Below are positions 27,457 to 40,602 of a DNA stretch of 64,000 nt, one piece after another. Location of the stretch: contig NC_069378.1 of NCBI RefSeq assembly GCF_021730395.1, positions 42,731,001-42,795,000 of the forward strand, in the 5' to 3' direction. A program made the position numbers and the translations under genes. A model generated the notes under the pieces. It ran no database searches and was not told the origin of the DNA. It worked only from the letters and a program-made list of their open reading frames with translations. The stretch is from Mercenaria mercenaria (Eukaryota > Mollusca > Bivalvia > Venerida > Veneridae). Each line of letters begins with the position of its first letter. The first letter of the stretch is position 1.

Positions 27457-28019
27457 ATTATGCGTTGGTGTGAAAACATAAGTATGTTTTGTGTTCCCTA
27501 TGCAAAGTTTTGCCTCCATATTTTTTTCACAGAACAAAACAGTACATAAAGGTTAATGCACCTGAGGTTTTTTTATTTCAGTTTGCAAGACCAGAGTTAT
27601 TGCCATTGACTTAGTCAAAAAAATGAAAGTTTGTGTCCCATGTATCTCAAAATGTACTTGACCTAGAGTCATAAAACATTAGAGGATTGTTATATAGCAT
27701 AAGAAGTTGTGCATCTGGTGTTCTCTTGGGGATTTCACCCAGCTAGACCAGCGTTTTTGTCCTTCACTAAGAGAAAATACACATAAAATTCGTTTTGCGT
27801 ATACCTTAAATGATATTTCAAATTGAGGCATGAAACCACAGCTATTTCATGATTAAACATGTTAAGAATTTCACATTTCTAAAAATCAAAGAATATAGAC
27901 TATTTTGTAGATGTTTTGATTTCTAATTAAATTAATATGCGATTGTGGAGCGAGACATAAAGCGGTCTTAGCGATAGCTCACTGTTTGTTTGCATAGGTG
28001 CATTGTTTTAAAAAGTAAA

Positions 28020-28440
28020 CCCTAAAACATTGTCAACAGAAAGATCAGTCCGAAATTTGCTAACACGGATATATTCCGAACGAATCCGAACGAATCATGT
28101 ATGCGTCGACCATAACCATCTAACTCCGACCAGAAACCTTAACTACCTAATTCCACAGTCCCGTACCCAATACCACATGAACTCCTTCTTCCCTCGTACA
28201 ATCAGACTATGGAATGGCCTTCCTCACTATGTACAGTCCAGCCCCAGCCTCAACATGTTTGCTGAGCGGCTGGCTACTGTACATCTGCAGTAACTTCCTT
28301 CACTATGTTTTTAACTTAGCACCTGTAGTAATTTTTATTCTTTGCACCTAATGAGTTTTCTCATTTTTTAACACTGCCCAGACAAGCGCCTTCCAGTCAT
28401 AATCGCTAATGATTGTTGGAAGTAACATGTAGATGTAGAT
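28020..28440 (+). mobile_element. LINE 3' fragment (end of reverse transcriptase ORF)
   Basis: The frame 28030-28293 reads PQSRTQYHMNSFFPRTIRLWNGLP, the well-known C-terminal motif of CR1/Jockey-like LINEs (SFFPRTIRLWNSLP), and stops soon after. A short 3' UTR follows, ending in a TAGATGTAGATA-type repeat. The 5' part is absent. Confidence 0.8.
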
Positions 28441-28456
28441 AACAGAATTAACATTT

Positions 28457-30218
28457 TTAGTCCCCTACTGGTTGAAAACCAGTTTCGGGGACTATAGGAA
28501 TGCACTTTTCCGTCATTCCGTCATTCTGTCATTCCGTCATTCCGTCCGTCCGCAATTTCGTGTCCGGTCCATAACTCTGTCATCCATGAAGGGATTTTAA
28601 TATTACTTGGCACAAATGTTCCCCATGATGAGACGACGTGTCATGCGCAAAACCCGGACCCCTAGCTCAAAGGTCAAGGTCATTATTGGAGGTCAAAGGT
28701 CAACACGGCTTTTTTCCTGTCCGGTCCACAACTCTCCCATCCTTGAAGGGATTTTAGTATTACTTGGCACAAATGTTCCCCATGATGAGATGATGTGTCA
28801 TGCGCAAATCCCGGACCCCTAGCTCAAAGGTCAAGGTCACAATTGGAGGTCAAAGGTCAACACGGCTCTTTTCCTGTCCGGTCCACAACTCTCCCATCCT
28901 TGAAGGGATTTTAGTATTACTTGGCACAAATGTTCCCCATGATGAGATGATGTGTCATGCGCAAATCCCGGACCCCTAGCTTAAAGGTCAAGGTCACAAT
29001 TGGAGGTCAAAGGTCAACAAGGCTTTTTTCCTGTCCGGTCCATAACTCTCCCATCTATGAAGGGATTTTAATATTACTTGGCACAAATGTACCTCATAAT
29101 AAGACGATGTGTCATGCACAACTTTCAGCCCCCTAGCTCAAAGGTCAAGGTCACACTTAGCAGTCAAATGTTAACATAGCATGAACAGGGTCTGTTTCGT
29201 GTCCGGTCCATAACTCTGACATTCATTAAGGGATTTTAATATCACTTAGCACAAGTGTTCCCCATGATGAGACGACGTGTCATGCGCAAATCCCGGACCC
29301 CTAGCTCAAAGGTCAAGGTCACAATTGGGGGTCAAAGCTCAACAGAGTTTTTTTCCTGTCCCGTCCATAACTCTGCCATCCATGAAGGGATTTTAATATT
29401 ACTTGGCACAAATGTTTCCCATGATGAGACGACGTGTCATGCGCAACACCCAGTACCCTAGCTTAAAGGTCAAGGTCACACTTGGAGATCAAAGGTCAAG
29501 AGGATTTTTTTCCTGTCCGGTCTATAACTTTGTCATGCAAGCAGGATTTAGATATCAGTTGGCACAAATATTCCCCTGGATGAGATAACATGTCATGCGC
29601 AAGAACCAGGTCCCTAGGTCTAAGGTCAAGGTCATATTTAGAGGTCAAAGGTCAAATTCAAGAATGACTTTGTACGGAAAACATTTCTTCTTCATGCATG
29701 GAGGGATTTTGATGTTACTTGGACCAAATGTTCACCACCATGAGGCACCCTTGTTTTTAGAATTACGTCCCTTGTTTTACTATAAATAGATTTTATTGTA
29801 ACTTTTTTATTACTGGCAGTAGAGAAAAATCGAGACCACTTTTCTGTGGTACAGCATGCATTTTACATCCAATTTTTAGGTGTATTTTGACCTATCTCTA
29901 CCTGGTAAAGAGTTTCTTGTGGACTTATATTATTATTATTTTTTTTTTAAAGATTAATTTCCCTTTGTTGTTACTAAAAATAACTTACATGATAACATTT
30001 TTATAATCAGCCAAAAAAATTCAATATGAAAACAACTGTGGGTTTTTATATATGCACATTTTAATCCAAGTGTGTTGTTATAACATATTGTATATGTAGT
30101 ACAATATTGTTTATATATCATTGACAGATATCAGTTCATTATGTTATACTGCAGTAGAGAAAATTAGGTGCCTTCCAGTAGGGGACTTTGTAATGCATGG
30201 CAATACTTCATTCACTTG
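28457..30218 (+). mobile_element. Helentron-like element, family A copy 1
   Basis: The 5' end starts with a hairpin, AGTCCCC and CTGGTT pairing with AACCAG and GGGGACT. About seven units of roughly 157 bp follow (about 28560-29690), then a unique segment. The 5' arm returns inverted near the 3' end (CCAGTAGGGGACT), followed by a 3' hairpin GTAATGC/GCAATAC and the end CTTG before TT. No protein is encoded. Reading frames inside it are by-products of the tandem units. Confidence 0.8.
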
Positions 30219-30999
30219 TTTATGTTGTTTTGTTTTTATTTCTTGTTTTATTTTCTTTGTTTGTTTTTAACGGAATGCCTTATTAAAACTTAAGATTTGT
30301 AACATGTTATGTGACTTTATGCATAACAATCTTTAAATAAAGTTATTTTTACTATCATCATTATTGTAATGGGCCGTCAAACCTACACTTCCCGTTATTG
30401 GTACTGTCCAAACTGAAAGATGGGCAAGTTCATTATAGAAATTTAGCAGTGTAAGGGTTAATTTCATCGGATCAATATTCAGTAGTTTTTTATGAGTCAC
30501 ATCCCTAGTTAATTCTAGGGGCGTCCGACACGAGTCGGGATTCGAGTCGGGATTCGAACACTCTTCAGCCCGTTACAATCATCATCATCATCTTCTTCTT
30601 CGTTGTCGTCTTCATCATCATCAAATGATCTTATCATTAATATTACTGTCTGATGTTACAAAACACGTAAGTATGGTCTTAGTTTGCCACCCCACCACCT
30701 CCGTACCTCTTGCTCCCAATTTCCCGAGTGTATTTACATATTTGTATATCTGTTGGACAGTTACTTTGGCGTTGAAACCGTCACAATGTTATTTTTATTC
30801 AGAGAATGGAGATCCAATCTTCCAATACAAAAATGCATTGGAATGATATTATATAGCTTTGATTTGCATGACTATTTCACTTCACAAAAAGGTAAAAAAA
30901 TATTTACCGTCGCTTTGTGAAACAATGAATATAAGCTCTGTAGAGCTTTTGAGCGACCCTGTTCTAAGAACAGATATATATATCCAAATATACCTTACC

Positions 31000-31175
31000 C
31001 CCAGCAATTTGCTGATACCCATTCACAGCTGGGTCGACTGAGGCAATAGTTATAAAGTGCCCTGCCCAAGGACACAACGCAATGGAAGTAGCGAGGAATC
31101 GAACCCGGGGCCTTTACCTCCGTAGGAAAGCGCCGTCTTAGCCCTCTCGACCAATGCGGTCATTTCGCCGGTAAA
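31000..31175 (-). mobile_element. tRNA-derived SINE-like repeat, reverse orientation
   Basis: On the minus strand a B box (GGTTCGATTCC) lies after an A-box-like start near 31165. A conserved central segment follows (TGTGTCCTTGGGCAGGG on the minus strand), a type widespread in animal SINEs. Confidence 0.6.
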
Positions 31176-31279
31176 ATTAATCAAATATCAAAAATACTGA
31201 TAATATTGTTTACTTTAATTATTGTTTTGATTGTGTTGTGGTAATCTTCGGAAATGTTTTCGTGTATCTTCTCTTCATT

Positions 31280-31405
31280 TCGCAGGAATCGCATTTAATC
31301 TGCGGTTTTCATATTTGTCCCTATAGGCGATATTATGACGTCAAGACGTTGTCGTCATGGATGTGTCCCAAAATGCATCATCATATAACAAAACGGAAAT
31401 AGAGT
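31280..31405. repeat. CRE-rich duplicated block, copy 2
   Basis: Contains GCATTTAATCTGCGG, TATGACGTCAAGACG and AAAATGCATCATCATA in the same order as the copy at 26.0 kb. Confidence 0.6.
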
Positions 31406-32118
31406 AATGCCCCACTTTCATTTTTATGAAAATGCATTAATTTGGTATGTTTAAGATCATTGAGGCATGGCGCATAGGTCATAAATTAGAAACTTGACGT
31501 CAAAGCTTTTGTTGTAAAATTAAATTTTAACACAAGACCAAACATCTTAATTTGAGCATTTTATTTATATTTCCTATGGTATTCAGCTGTTTTCGTCCCA
31601 GCACGAAGTTTGTGCGACATATTTACCACCGTTCATTGCCAACACTTTTTGTACGTTTTATTAGTTTTCCGGAAAAAAATCTATTTAAACGGCGGTCTTC
31701 CACTAGACATGCAAAAATTATTTTCAAAGTATTGTATCAACATATCAATAAATGACCCTTGAATCATGCTAATTATGTGGCATAGGCCTACCTGAGATGC
31801 CTTATGACATCACTTGATCAGTACTGAAAATTAAGAGTTTTCATTTTTGAAAATATATTACTCTCCCTCTTTGTCTCTTCGAATATTGTTTGAGTATTAT
31901 TAACATACGCATAGACACAGCAAGAAAAAATGAGAATCGATGGACAACGAGAAAGTGAATACAGTATATGTATACCTTTAAATAATTATATCAAGTATTT
32001 GCAAAAATTGAGTATTTATACGCATGTTTACAGACTAGTGTATTGTACGGACAGACTAGTGTATTGTACGGAAAGGTGCGGATATAAACGAAATTTAATC
32101 CCATCATAGTTTCCCGTT

Positions 32119-32129
32119 GCGCATGCGCA
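32119..32129 (+). promoter_or_regulatory. NRF-1-type palindrome upstream of NOP58
   Basis: GCGCATGCGCA lies about 45 bp before the NOP58 ATG. It matches the NRF-1 consensus, common in housekeeping and ribosome-biogenesis promoters. No TATA box is at the expected distance, so a TATA-less promoter is inferred. Confidence 0.6.
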
Positions 32130-32174
32130 TTTACTCTATTAAACCTCGTGGGGCACGGAGACAGAAAACAAGAT

Positions 32175-32542
32175 GTTGGTGCTCTTCGAAACTGCTGCTG
32201 GTTACGCAGTTTTCAAGGTTTGTCAGTCAAGCTGTTTTATGCATTTACCTTCATTTAATTACATTATGAGCAAATAAATTGGTTTCGATTGATTGGAACA
32301 CGGATTTCGTGTTGTAATCTATTCCAAATTTCTGTTCCACGTGCTGCCATGCGACACGTGGGTGGGGTACAAGTTAGAAAAAAAAATCTTGACAGTGTTG
32401 AAGTTTCGACCAAGTTATTTCCAGATTCGTATGTTGACTATATAGATGACATGTTTTATTTCCAGTTATTGAATGAAAAGAAGCTTAAGAATGTGGAAAA
32501 TCTGTATGTTGACTTTGAATCTCCAGAAGCTGCAAGCGAAGT
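32175..32542 (+). CDS. NOP58: NOP58 exons 1-2 (N-terminal domain)
   Basis: Exon 1 is 45 nt and ends FK before a gtttgt donor. Exon 2 (32466-32542) gives [25 protein letters not shown] plus two bases of the next codon, before a gtaag donor. This matches the start of the family's N-terminal domain, which contacts fibrillarin. The intron between them is only 246 bp and holds no snoRNA that I can see. Confidence 0.93.
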
Positions 32543-35500
32543 GTAAGTTCAGCAAGATATTTTTCAGCCGTCTGTGATCAATAATAAATACTGGCAATAT
32601 CTTGATCTTCCTTCTATCATAGATTTTGATGCCCCCACCACTCCGTGGACCAGGGCATATAGATTTGGTCTTGTCCATGGTGTCCGTCTGAAAAAAGTTA
32701 AGTGACGGACTTATCAGAAGTGTTTAGGGGTTGGAATCCGTACCTCCAGACAAGCCTGTTAGGTGTTTTTTAGGGGTATGGACCTCCTTTTTCTAGAGAT
32801 TTAGGGTTATTTACATCTTAAATTTGTTGAAAATGAAATAACAAATAAGACTTGAACTTGGATCTAAATGGTTTACTGATACCAGGGTTCACCAGCTTAA
32901 TTGTTTACCTTCTAAAATAAGATGAACTTTATTTTAAGTCGGCAAGACAGAGAAACATTACAACATAAGCGACAAGCGCTTTTTAACCGTCAATCAACCG
33001 ACTTCTCTTTCAGAACCTAAATAACTGAGGAACTCCAAATGAATACACTGTTCCATCATGGTTGGCAAAAACCCGGGTTTTAAGCATATTGCCCTGCCCA
33101 GTGGGTAATACTGGGAAAATCCGGGTTTTACTGGGCAATAGTGGTCAACAATATAATTTTATGTTCAAACTTCAATATATATTTCAACATAAGTTGAGTG
33201 ACTAACAGCCCATATAGTGATAGCAGTGACACCTGCATACCTAGTCCAATAATATCAGTTCCGTGCCTATCAGTTTATTGCAAAATAATCATCTAACTCT
33301 TGAATGAACTATAAGTCAAAATTCAGCAGAAGAAAAAAAATTAGACTTAATATTATGCACCTATTTATTTTGTTATTTAACAAGATATAATGATTATCGG
33401 CACGGAACTAATTGTTTAATAATCGATTAACCGACATTTAAGTAAAAGAAATTGTTTCTGAAAACGTCCCTTGTATCTCATCATGGCTTTTTTCCCCTAT
33501 AAATCTACCGCCGGTATATGGAGGTAATCCCAATGCAAAAAGGTATGTTTTTTTCCCGAAGTTGAATTTAAAATTCCCAAATGATTATACCTTTTAGGGG
33601 TTTTGCTGTTTTATAATACTGTTGAACAATTACTGAAATGCAATTCATTAACATTTATCACAAAAACACATTTATGTAGATTTTGGTAATTTGAAAATTG
33701 TCCCAATTAAGACTATTTCCGAAAGCATTTTCCCAATTCCACCGTGTCGGTGGCATTCCCAAATTGATGGAAAAAAGGCCTGCTCGTAATGGCTACCAAA
33801 TATGTGGAAAACATAAATACCCTAAGGGTTAATTATGTCTCCCCCAGGAGACATATTGTTTTTGCCCTGTCCGTCCGTACGTCACACTTCATTTCCGGGC
33901 AATAACTGGAGAACCATTTGACCTAGAACCTTCAAACTTTATAGGGTTGTAGGGCTGCTGGAGTAGACGACCCCTATTGTTTTTGGGGTCACTCTGTCAA
34001 AGGTCAAGGTCTCAGGGGCCTGAACATTGAAAACCATTTCCGATCAATAACTAGAGAACCACTTGACCCAGAATGTTGAAACTTCATAGGATGATTGATC
34101 ATGAAGAGTAGATGACCCCTATTGATTTTGGGGTCATTCCGTCAAAGGTCAAGGTCACAGGGGCCTGAACATTGAAAACCATTTCCGATCAATAACTAGA
34201 GAACCACTTGTCCCAGAATGTTGAAACTTCATAAGATGATTGATCATGAAGAGTAGATGACCCCTATTGATTTTGGGGTCACTCTGTCAAAGGTCAAGGT
34301 CACAGGGGCCTGAACGTTGAAAACCATTTCCGATCAATAACTAGAGAACCACTTGACCCAGAATGTTGAAACTTCACAGGATGATTGGTCATGAAGAGTA
34401 GATGACCCTTATTGATTTTGGGGTCACTCTGTCAAAGGTCAAGGTCACAGGGGCCTGAACATGGAAAACCATTTCCGATCAATAACTGGAGAACCACTTC
34501 ACCCAGAATGTTGAAACTTCATAGGATGATTGTACATGCAAAGTAGATGACCCCTATAGATTTTGGGATCACTCCATTAAAGGTCAAGGTCACAGGGGCC
34601 TGCACATTGAAAACCATTTCCTGTCAGTAACTTAAGAACCCCTTGACCCAGAATGTTGAAACTTAATAGGATGATTGGTCATGCAGAGTAGATGACCCCT
34701 AATGATTTTGGGGTCACTCTGTGAAAGGTCAAGGCCACAGGGGCCTGAACATTAAAAACCATTTCCGGTCAGTAACTTGAGAACCACTTGACCCAGAATG
34801 ATGAAACTTCGTAGGATGATTGGTCATGCAGAGTAGATGACCCCTAACGATTTTGGGGTCACTCTGTTAAAGGTCAAGGCCACAGGGGCCTGAACATGGA
34901 AAACCATTTCCAATCAATAACTTGAGAACCTCTCGACCCAGAATTTTGAAACTTCATAGGATGATTGTTCATACAGAGTAAATGACCCCTATTGTTTTTG
35001 GGGTCACTCCGTTAAAGGTCAAGGTCACAGGGGCCTGAACATTGATAACCAGTTCCGATCAATAACTTGAGAACCACTTGACCCAGAATGTTGAAACTTC
35101 ATAGGATGATTGAACATGCAGAGTAGATGACCCCTATTGATTTTGGAGTCAGTCAATTAAAGGTCAAGGTCACAGTGGCCCGTTCATGTAAAATCATTTT
35201 TTGGAAATAACTTGAGAACCACTTGACCTACAATGTTGAAACTTAATAGGATGATTGGACATGCAGAGAAGATGACCCCTATATATTTTGAGGTCACTTG
35301 ATCAAAGGTCAAGGTCACAGGAGCCTGAACAGTGACTTGAGAACCACTAGGCCAAAAGTGTTGAAATTTAGCGGGATGACTGGACATGCCAAGTAGATGA
35401 TCCCTATTGCAGCCAACCATCAGTGTCTCTTTGACTTTTGCTCCTGACCCCTATTGACTTCTTGCCTATAGGACTTTGCATTTGGGGAGACATGCGCTTT

Positions 35501-38500
35501 TTTACAGAAGCATTTTCTAGTTATCATTAAAAATAGTTGTTTGATTTCCACAACATATTTAATATTGTTTTATTTAATCTTTATATCTTTTTTCCTGCCA
35601 GTTAAAATCCTCGTGATTTATTTGGTGTTCCTCGGTTATTTATGTTTTGAAGGAAAATGTAACAAATTGGGCGAACCTTGTTATCTGTAAACCATTTAGA
35701 TCCAAGTTTAAGGTGAATATATACTGATGAAGTCTTATTTGTTATTTCATTTTCAACAAAATTTGAAATGTAAATGACCCTTTTAAAATCTCTAGAAAAA
35801 CGGAGGTCCATACCCCTAGAAAACCCCTAACGGGCTTGTCTAGAGGTACGGATCCGATGATATGAGCTTGTGCACCTCCTATTTTTCGTCTGGTTTTGCC
35901 CCCTATTTCCAGAGTAATGGCCCCTGAAATAGAAAAAAGTGCTCATTTTCTAGTCTAAATAATGAAATGTGAAAAACTTGTCATTTGGCGTTCAACATTT
36001 GATATTCTGACATTTTACATTTTTACTATCAAAGCCTTTTCCGATGGCTAAACGGATACTATGAAAAAAGTGTTGCATAAAATTAATTTCTCAAACAAAG
36101 TCATATAAGGTTAAATTGTAATTTCAACAGATTTCATAATATATATTATATTATTTTTTTTTTATAGACGAAATTTTTAAATTTATGTCTGCTGTGAATT
36201 TAAAAGAATGCTGTAAAAAAACAATCCAGACCTGCTTACAGGAAGTGGTACCCAGCTTTACTTATGCCCATTTGGAATAATTTAATTATTAAAATTTTTT
36301 GGTTTTTGGAAATGTAATAGGGAAATACATTTTGTTCGTTGCGAGTAAAGCTAAAAGTTTCAAGAATTAAAAGACACAACTGGGGCCTTGCGGGTAAATT
36401 GTTTTATCAAAACCTTTTCACTTCGTATACTTCTTACAATGATAAAAAATATCTTTCACTGACTAATGAGTGAACTCAATGCATATATTTTTGGGGTCAG
36501 TCAGAAGAAAACAAAAAACTTTTTTTAAAAATAAAAGTTATTTGATCTTGCACTGAAACTTTATTTCAAAGATTCTTGAATGGTTTTATAAAAAATTATT
36601 TTTTTTTTTTCCCCACCATGTGTCATCCTCTTTGAGCAAAATCATACATAAATCATGCACATATACCAAATAGTGTTAAAATAATAAGATTTCTTTTTAT
36701 TTTTTAAAAAGTCAAAAAGTTTCTTTTGTTTTTGAGGTTTTTATTTCTATTTTTACTGCTTAAATATTGTGAAAAAAAAACAAAAGTACCATTTTACAAA
36801 AATCAAGTTCTTGGTTTCGTTTTTTTAACTTTGGGGAATGGATCAAAGTCTTCATTGTCAATAAAAAAAAAATTTGCCCTGGGTCAATTGTAATGGCTTT
36901 AAATTTTTCAGCCGCTACCCTCCCACAGTGGAAGGAAAAATGAGCAAACCCTGAAATCTTTATAAAAGCTGGAAAGCCTCAACTTCAGGAAAAATTAGCG
37001 TAGCAGACAAAGCTTGGCACTCTTTAAGGGTGTGACAATTCCTTTTCCTCATCATGCCGGTGATTTAAAATGTAAAATTTTAATTAAAAATGGTCAATCA
37101 TTTTTTTGTTTTCCTGACTCACTTTTGAGATGGAGTTGATTTTTTTAATTCTGAAAGGTGAGGCTTTTTTTGTTTTTTACTTAGTCGGGATTTTAGGAAG
37201 TTAATGTCTAAAAAAGGCTATCTTTAAAAAAAAAAAATTTTTGTTTGGGGTATCAGAACCCCCATGAAAATCCCTGCAACCCAACTTTTTTCTGACCAGG
37301 CGGATGAAAAAAAAAATCATATTTATGAAGAAAAAAATGTTTACCTACCTACCACACAAGTAAATTTTGGGGCCAAATTTCCGCAACAAATTTTTAATTA
37401 TGGGGCCCAAATTTAAATTTTTATGTGTTTCAGTTGCATACATGAGCCAATGATCCTAAACTAAATATGTGAACAGTACTTATTTCCCATAGTCTGTTTC
37501 TGAAAATTTTGTCAGACTAGTTATGTCCCAGTTTATATTTAAAACATTAAGTCCGAAAGCACACAATTGCAGCAGCAGCTGCAGTCATCTGCACAAGAAC
37601 AGATGTAGCTGCTGCTCTTCATACAGTTTAAAAATCCCAAATTTAATCCCCCCTTAGCCATAGGAGAGGTTGGTCTAGGGTCGCGGGGGGCAAGTTCGAT
37701 TCCCGGGGTGGGCGTAAATTTTTTTGGACATTTATAAAAACATTGTGTTTTTAAAAAATTTGCCTCCACCCTAAATTCATGTGGAGAAGTTGGAGTACTT
37801 TCGGAGAATAGTTTTACTGCCAATCCAGGAAAATGGGTTTTGGTTAACTGCCCCCCTTTTCATACTGAAATACGTTGAAAAACTGCGTTAAAACCCAAAA
37901 TAAAAAAAACCAAATTTAAAACAGAGAAATTCCAATTTGTGTTTTTGTTTTATAATGTGTATTTTATTTTAGGAAAAATTTCCTAAGTTGTGTTGCTAAC
38001 CCCGGGATACAGGAGTTGATAGGGGGACAGAGCACAGATGGACAGTCTTTTACATTACCAACAAAAGAAATGTCGCCTGGCTTTTGGCTTCACAATAAAA
38101 CAGTGTTTTTGGATAAGTCAAAAATTAATATTTTTGAAATAAAGACGATTAATTTTACGTTAAATGAACGTGTTCAAGCATTGATCTTGGCAAAAATTGA
38201 AAAAAGCTCTCATGAATAGACTCGAGCAAACCTAGTCTGCTATTGTTCTGCTTGGTTGCATTCTATGCTTCCAAGGGATCTTTTTACAGATTTTATTAAC
38301 ATTCCTGTATTTGTTGAATTAATGTCTTGCTAATGATGAAACTATCGGAGCCTTAATTATTTGAGTGCTTGTGATATTAGATGATAGGACTGAAGCAAGA
38401 TGGTTCCCAAGATACTCAGGTTGAAAAGTGTTTTCTTTCTTTAAGTAAGTTGGTATTTTATTTAAAGAAAACTTACTAAGATTATTTTTAATTTTTCAGT

Positions 38501-40549
38501 TTATCCCGATACAAGCTTAAGTTCAGTCCTGACAAAGTAGATACCATGATTGTACAGGCTATATGTAAGTATTCTCAAATAAAACCCACTACTACAAATT
38601 TCTAAAATTTGGAAGTAACAAGTTTTAGTGGGTTATTGGCAGGTTTTGCTTTGTAAGATCAGTTTCCGCTAACAGAAAGGCAAAATATCTTTTGGTTTGT
38701 AAAACCCTTACAACGAAATTTTGAACACAAAAACATTTTAAGACAAGAACAGAAATGTTGGAACTATATTTTGATAATATAGTTGGTTTGAGGAAGATTT
38801 GTATATTTTTGTTAGCAGGGATGTGAAAATCCCAATATTGACAAATGAGACTTAAAAATCCACTTGTCCACAGTCAAAATTCACAGGTCTGGATTTTCAA
38901 CATTGAAACCTGCATTAAACTGCCAATATTTATTAGTCCCCTACTGGTTGAAAACCAGTTTCGGGGACTATAGGAATGCACTTTTCCGTCATTCAGTCCG
39001 TCAGTCCGCAATTTCGTGTCCAGTCCATAACTCTGTCATCCATGAAGGGATTTAAATATTACTTGGCACAAATGTTCCCCATGATGAGACGACGTGCCAT
39101 GCGCAAAACCCGGACCCCTAGGTCAAAGGTCAAGGTCACAATTGGAGGTCAAAGGTCAACAGGGCTTTGTTCCTTTCCGGTCCATAACTCTCCCATCCTT
39201 GAAGAGATTTTAATATTACTTGGCACAAATGTTCCCCATGATGAGATGATGTGTCATGTGCAAATCCCGGACCACTAGCTCAAACTCCAAGGTCACAATT
39301 TGAGGTCAAAGGTCAACAGGGCTTTTTTCCTGTCCGGTCCATAACTCTCCCATCCATGAAGAGATTTTAATATTACTTGGCACAGATGTTCCCCATGAGG
39401 AGGCGACATGTCATGCGCAAAACCTGGACCCCTAGCTTAAAGGTCAAGATCACAATTGGAGGTCAAAGGTCAACAAGGCTTTTTTCTTGTCCGGTCCATA
39501 ACTCTCCCATCTATGAAGGGATTTTAATATTACTTGGCACAAATGTACCTCATAATAAGACGATGTGTCATGCACAACTTTCAGACCCCTAGCTCAAAGG
39601 TCAAGGTCACACTTAGCAGTCAAATGTTAACATAGCATAAACAGGGTCTGTTTCGTGTCCGGTCCATAACTTTGACATTCATTAAGGGATTCTAATATCA
39701 CTTAGCACATATGTTCCACGTGATGAGGCGACGTGTCATGCGCAAATCCCGGACCCCTAGCTCAAAGGTCTAGGTCACAATTGGGGGTCAAAGGTCAACA
39801 GAGTTTTTTTCCTGTCCAGTCCATAACTCTGCCATCCATGAAGGGATTTTAATATTACTTGGCACAAATGTTCCCCATGATGAGACAACATGTCATGCGC
39901 AAAGCCCAGACCCTTAGCTCAAAGGTCAAGGTCACAATTGGAGGTCAAAGGTCAATAAGGTGTTTTCCCTGTCCGATCCAGAACTCTGTCATCCATCAAA
40001 GGATTACAATATTACTTGGCATAAATGTTTCCCATGGTTTGACGACCTGTCATGCGCAACACCCAGTACCCTAGCTTAAAGGTCAAGGTCACACTTTGAG
40101 ATCAAAGGTCAAGAGGATTTTTTTCCTGTCCGGTCTATAACTTTGTCATGCAAAGCAGGATTAAGATATCAGTTGGCACAAATATTCCCCTGGATGAGAC
40201 AACATGTCATGCGCAAAAACCAGGTCCTAAGGTCTAAGGTCAAGGTCATATTTAGAGGTCAAAGGTCAAATTCAAGAATGACTTTGTAAGGAACATTTCT
40301 TCTTAATGCATGGAGGGATTTTGATGTAACTTGGACCAAATGTTCACCACCATGAGGCACCCTTGTTTTTAGAATTACGTCCCTTTGTTTTTACTATAAA
40401 TAGATTTTATTGTAACTTTTTTATTACTGGCTGTAGAGAAAAATCGAGACCACTTTTCTGTGGTACAGCATGCATGTTACGTCCAATTTTTAGGTGTATT
40501 TTGACCTATCTCTACCTGGTAAAGAGTTTCTTGTGGACTTGTGTTATAT

Positions 40550-40602
<53 letters not shown>

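Larger units (their letters stand above)
25903..28019. other. Intergenic repeat-rich stretch
   Basis: Holds the CRE-rich block, an AT-rich foldback near 26.65-26.75 kb and the palindromic MITE copy 2. No gene was seen. Confidence 0.55.

Noticed and set aside
28607-29789. A set of short frames with near-identical peptides ([15 protein letters not shown]...), also at 38976-40074
   Set aside because: They are the same frame read in each 157-bp minisatellite unit of family A, with stops in every unit; no gene.
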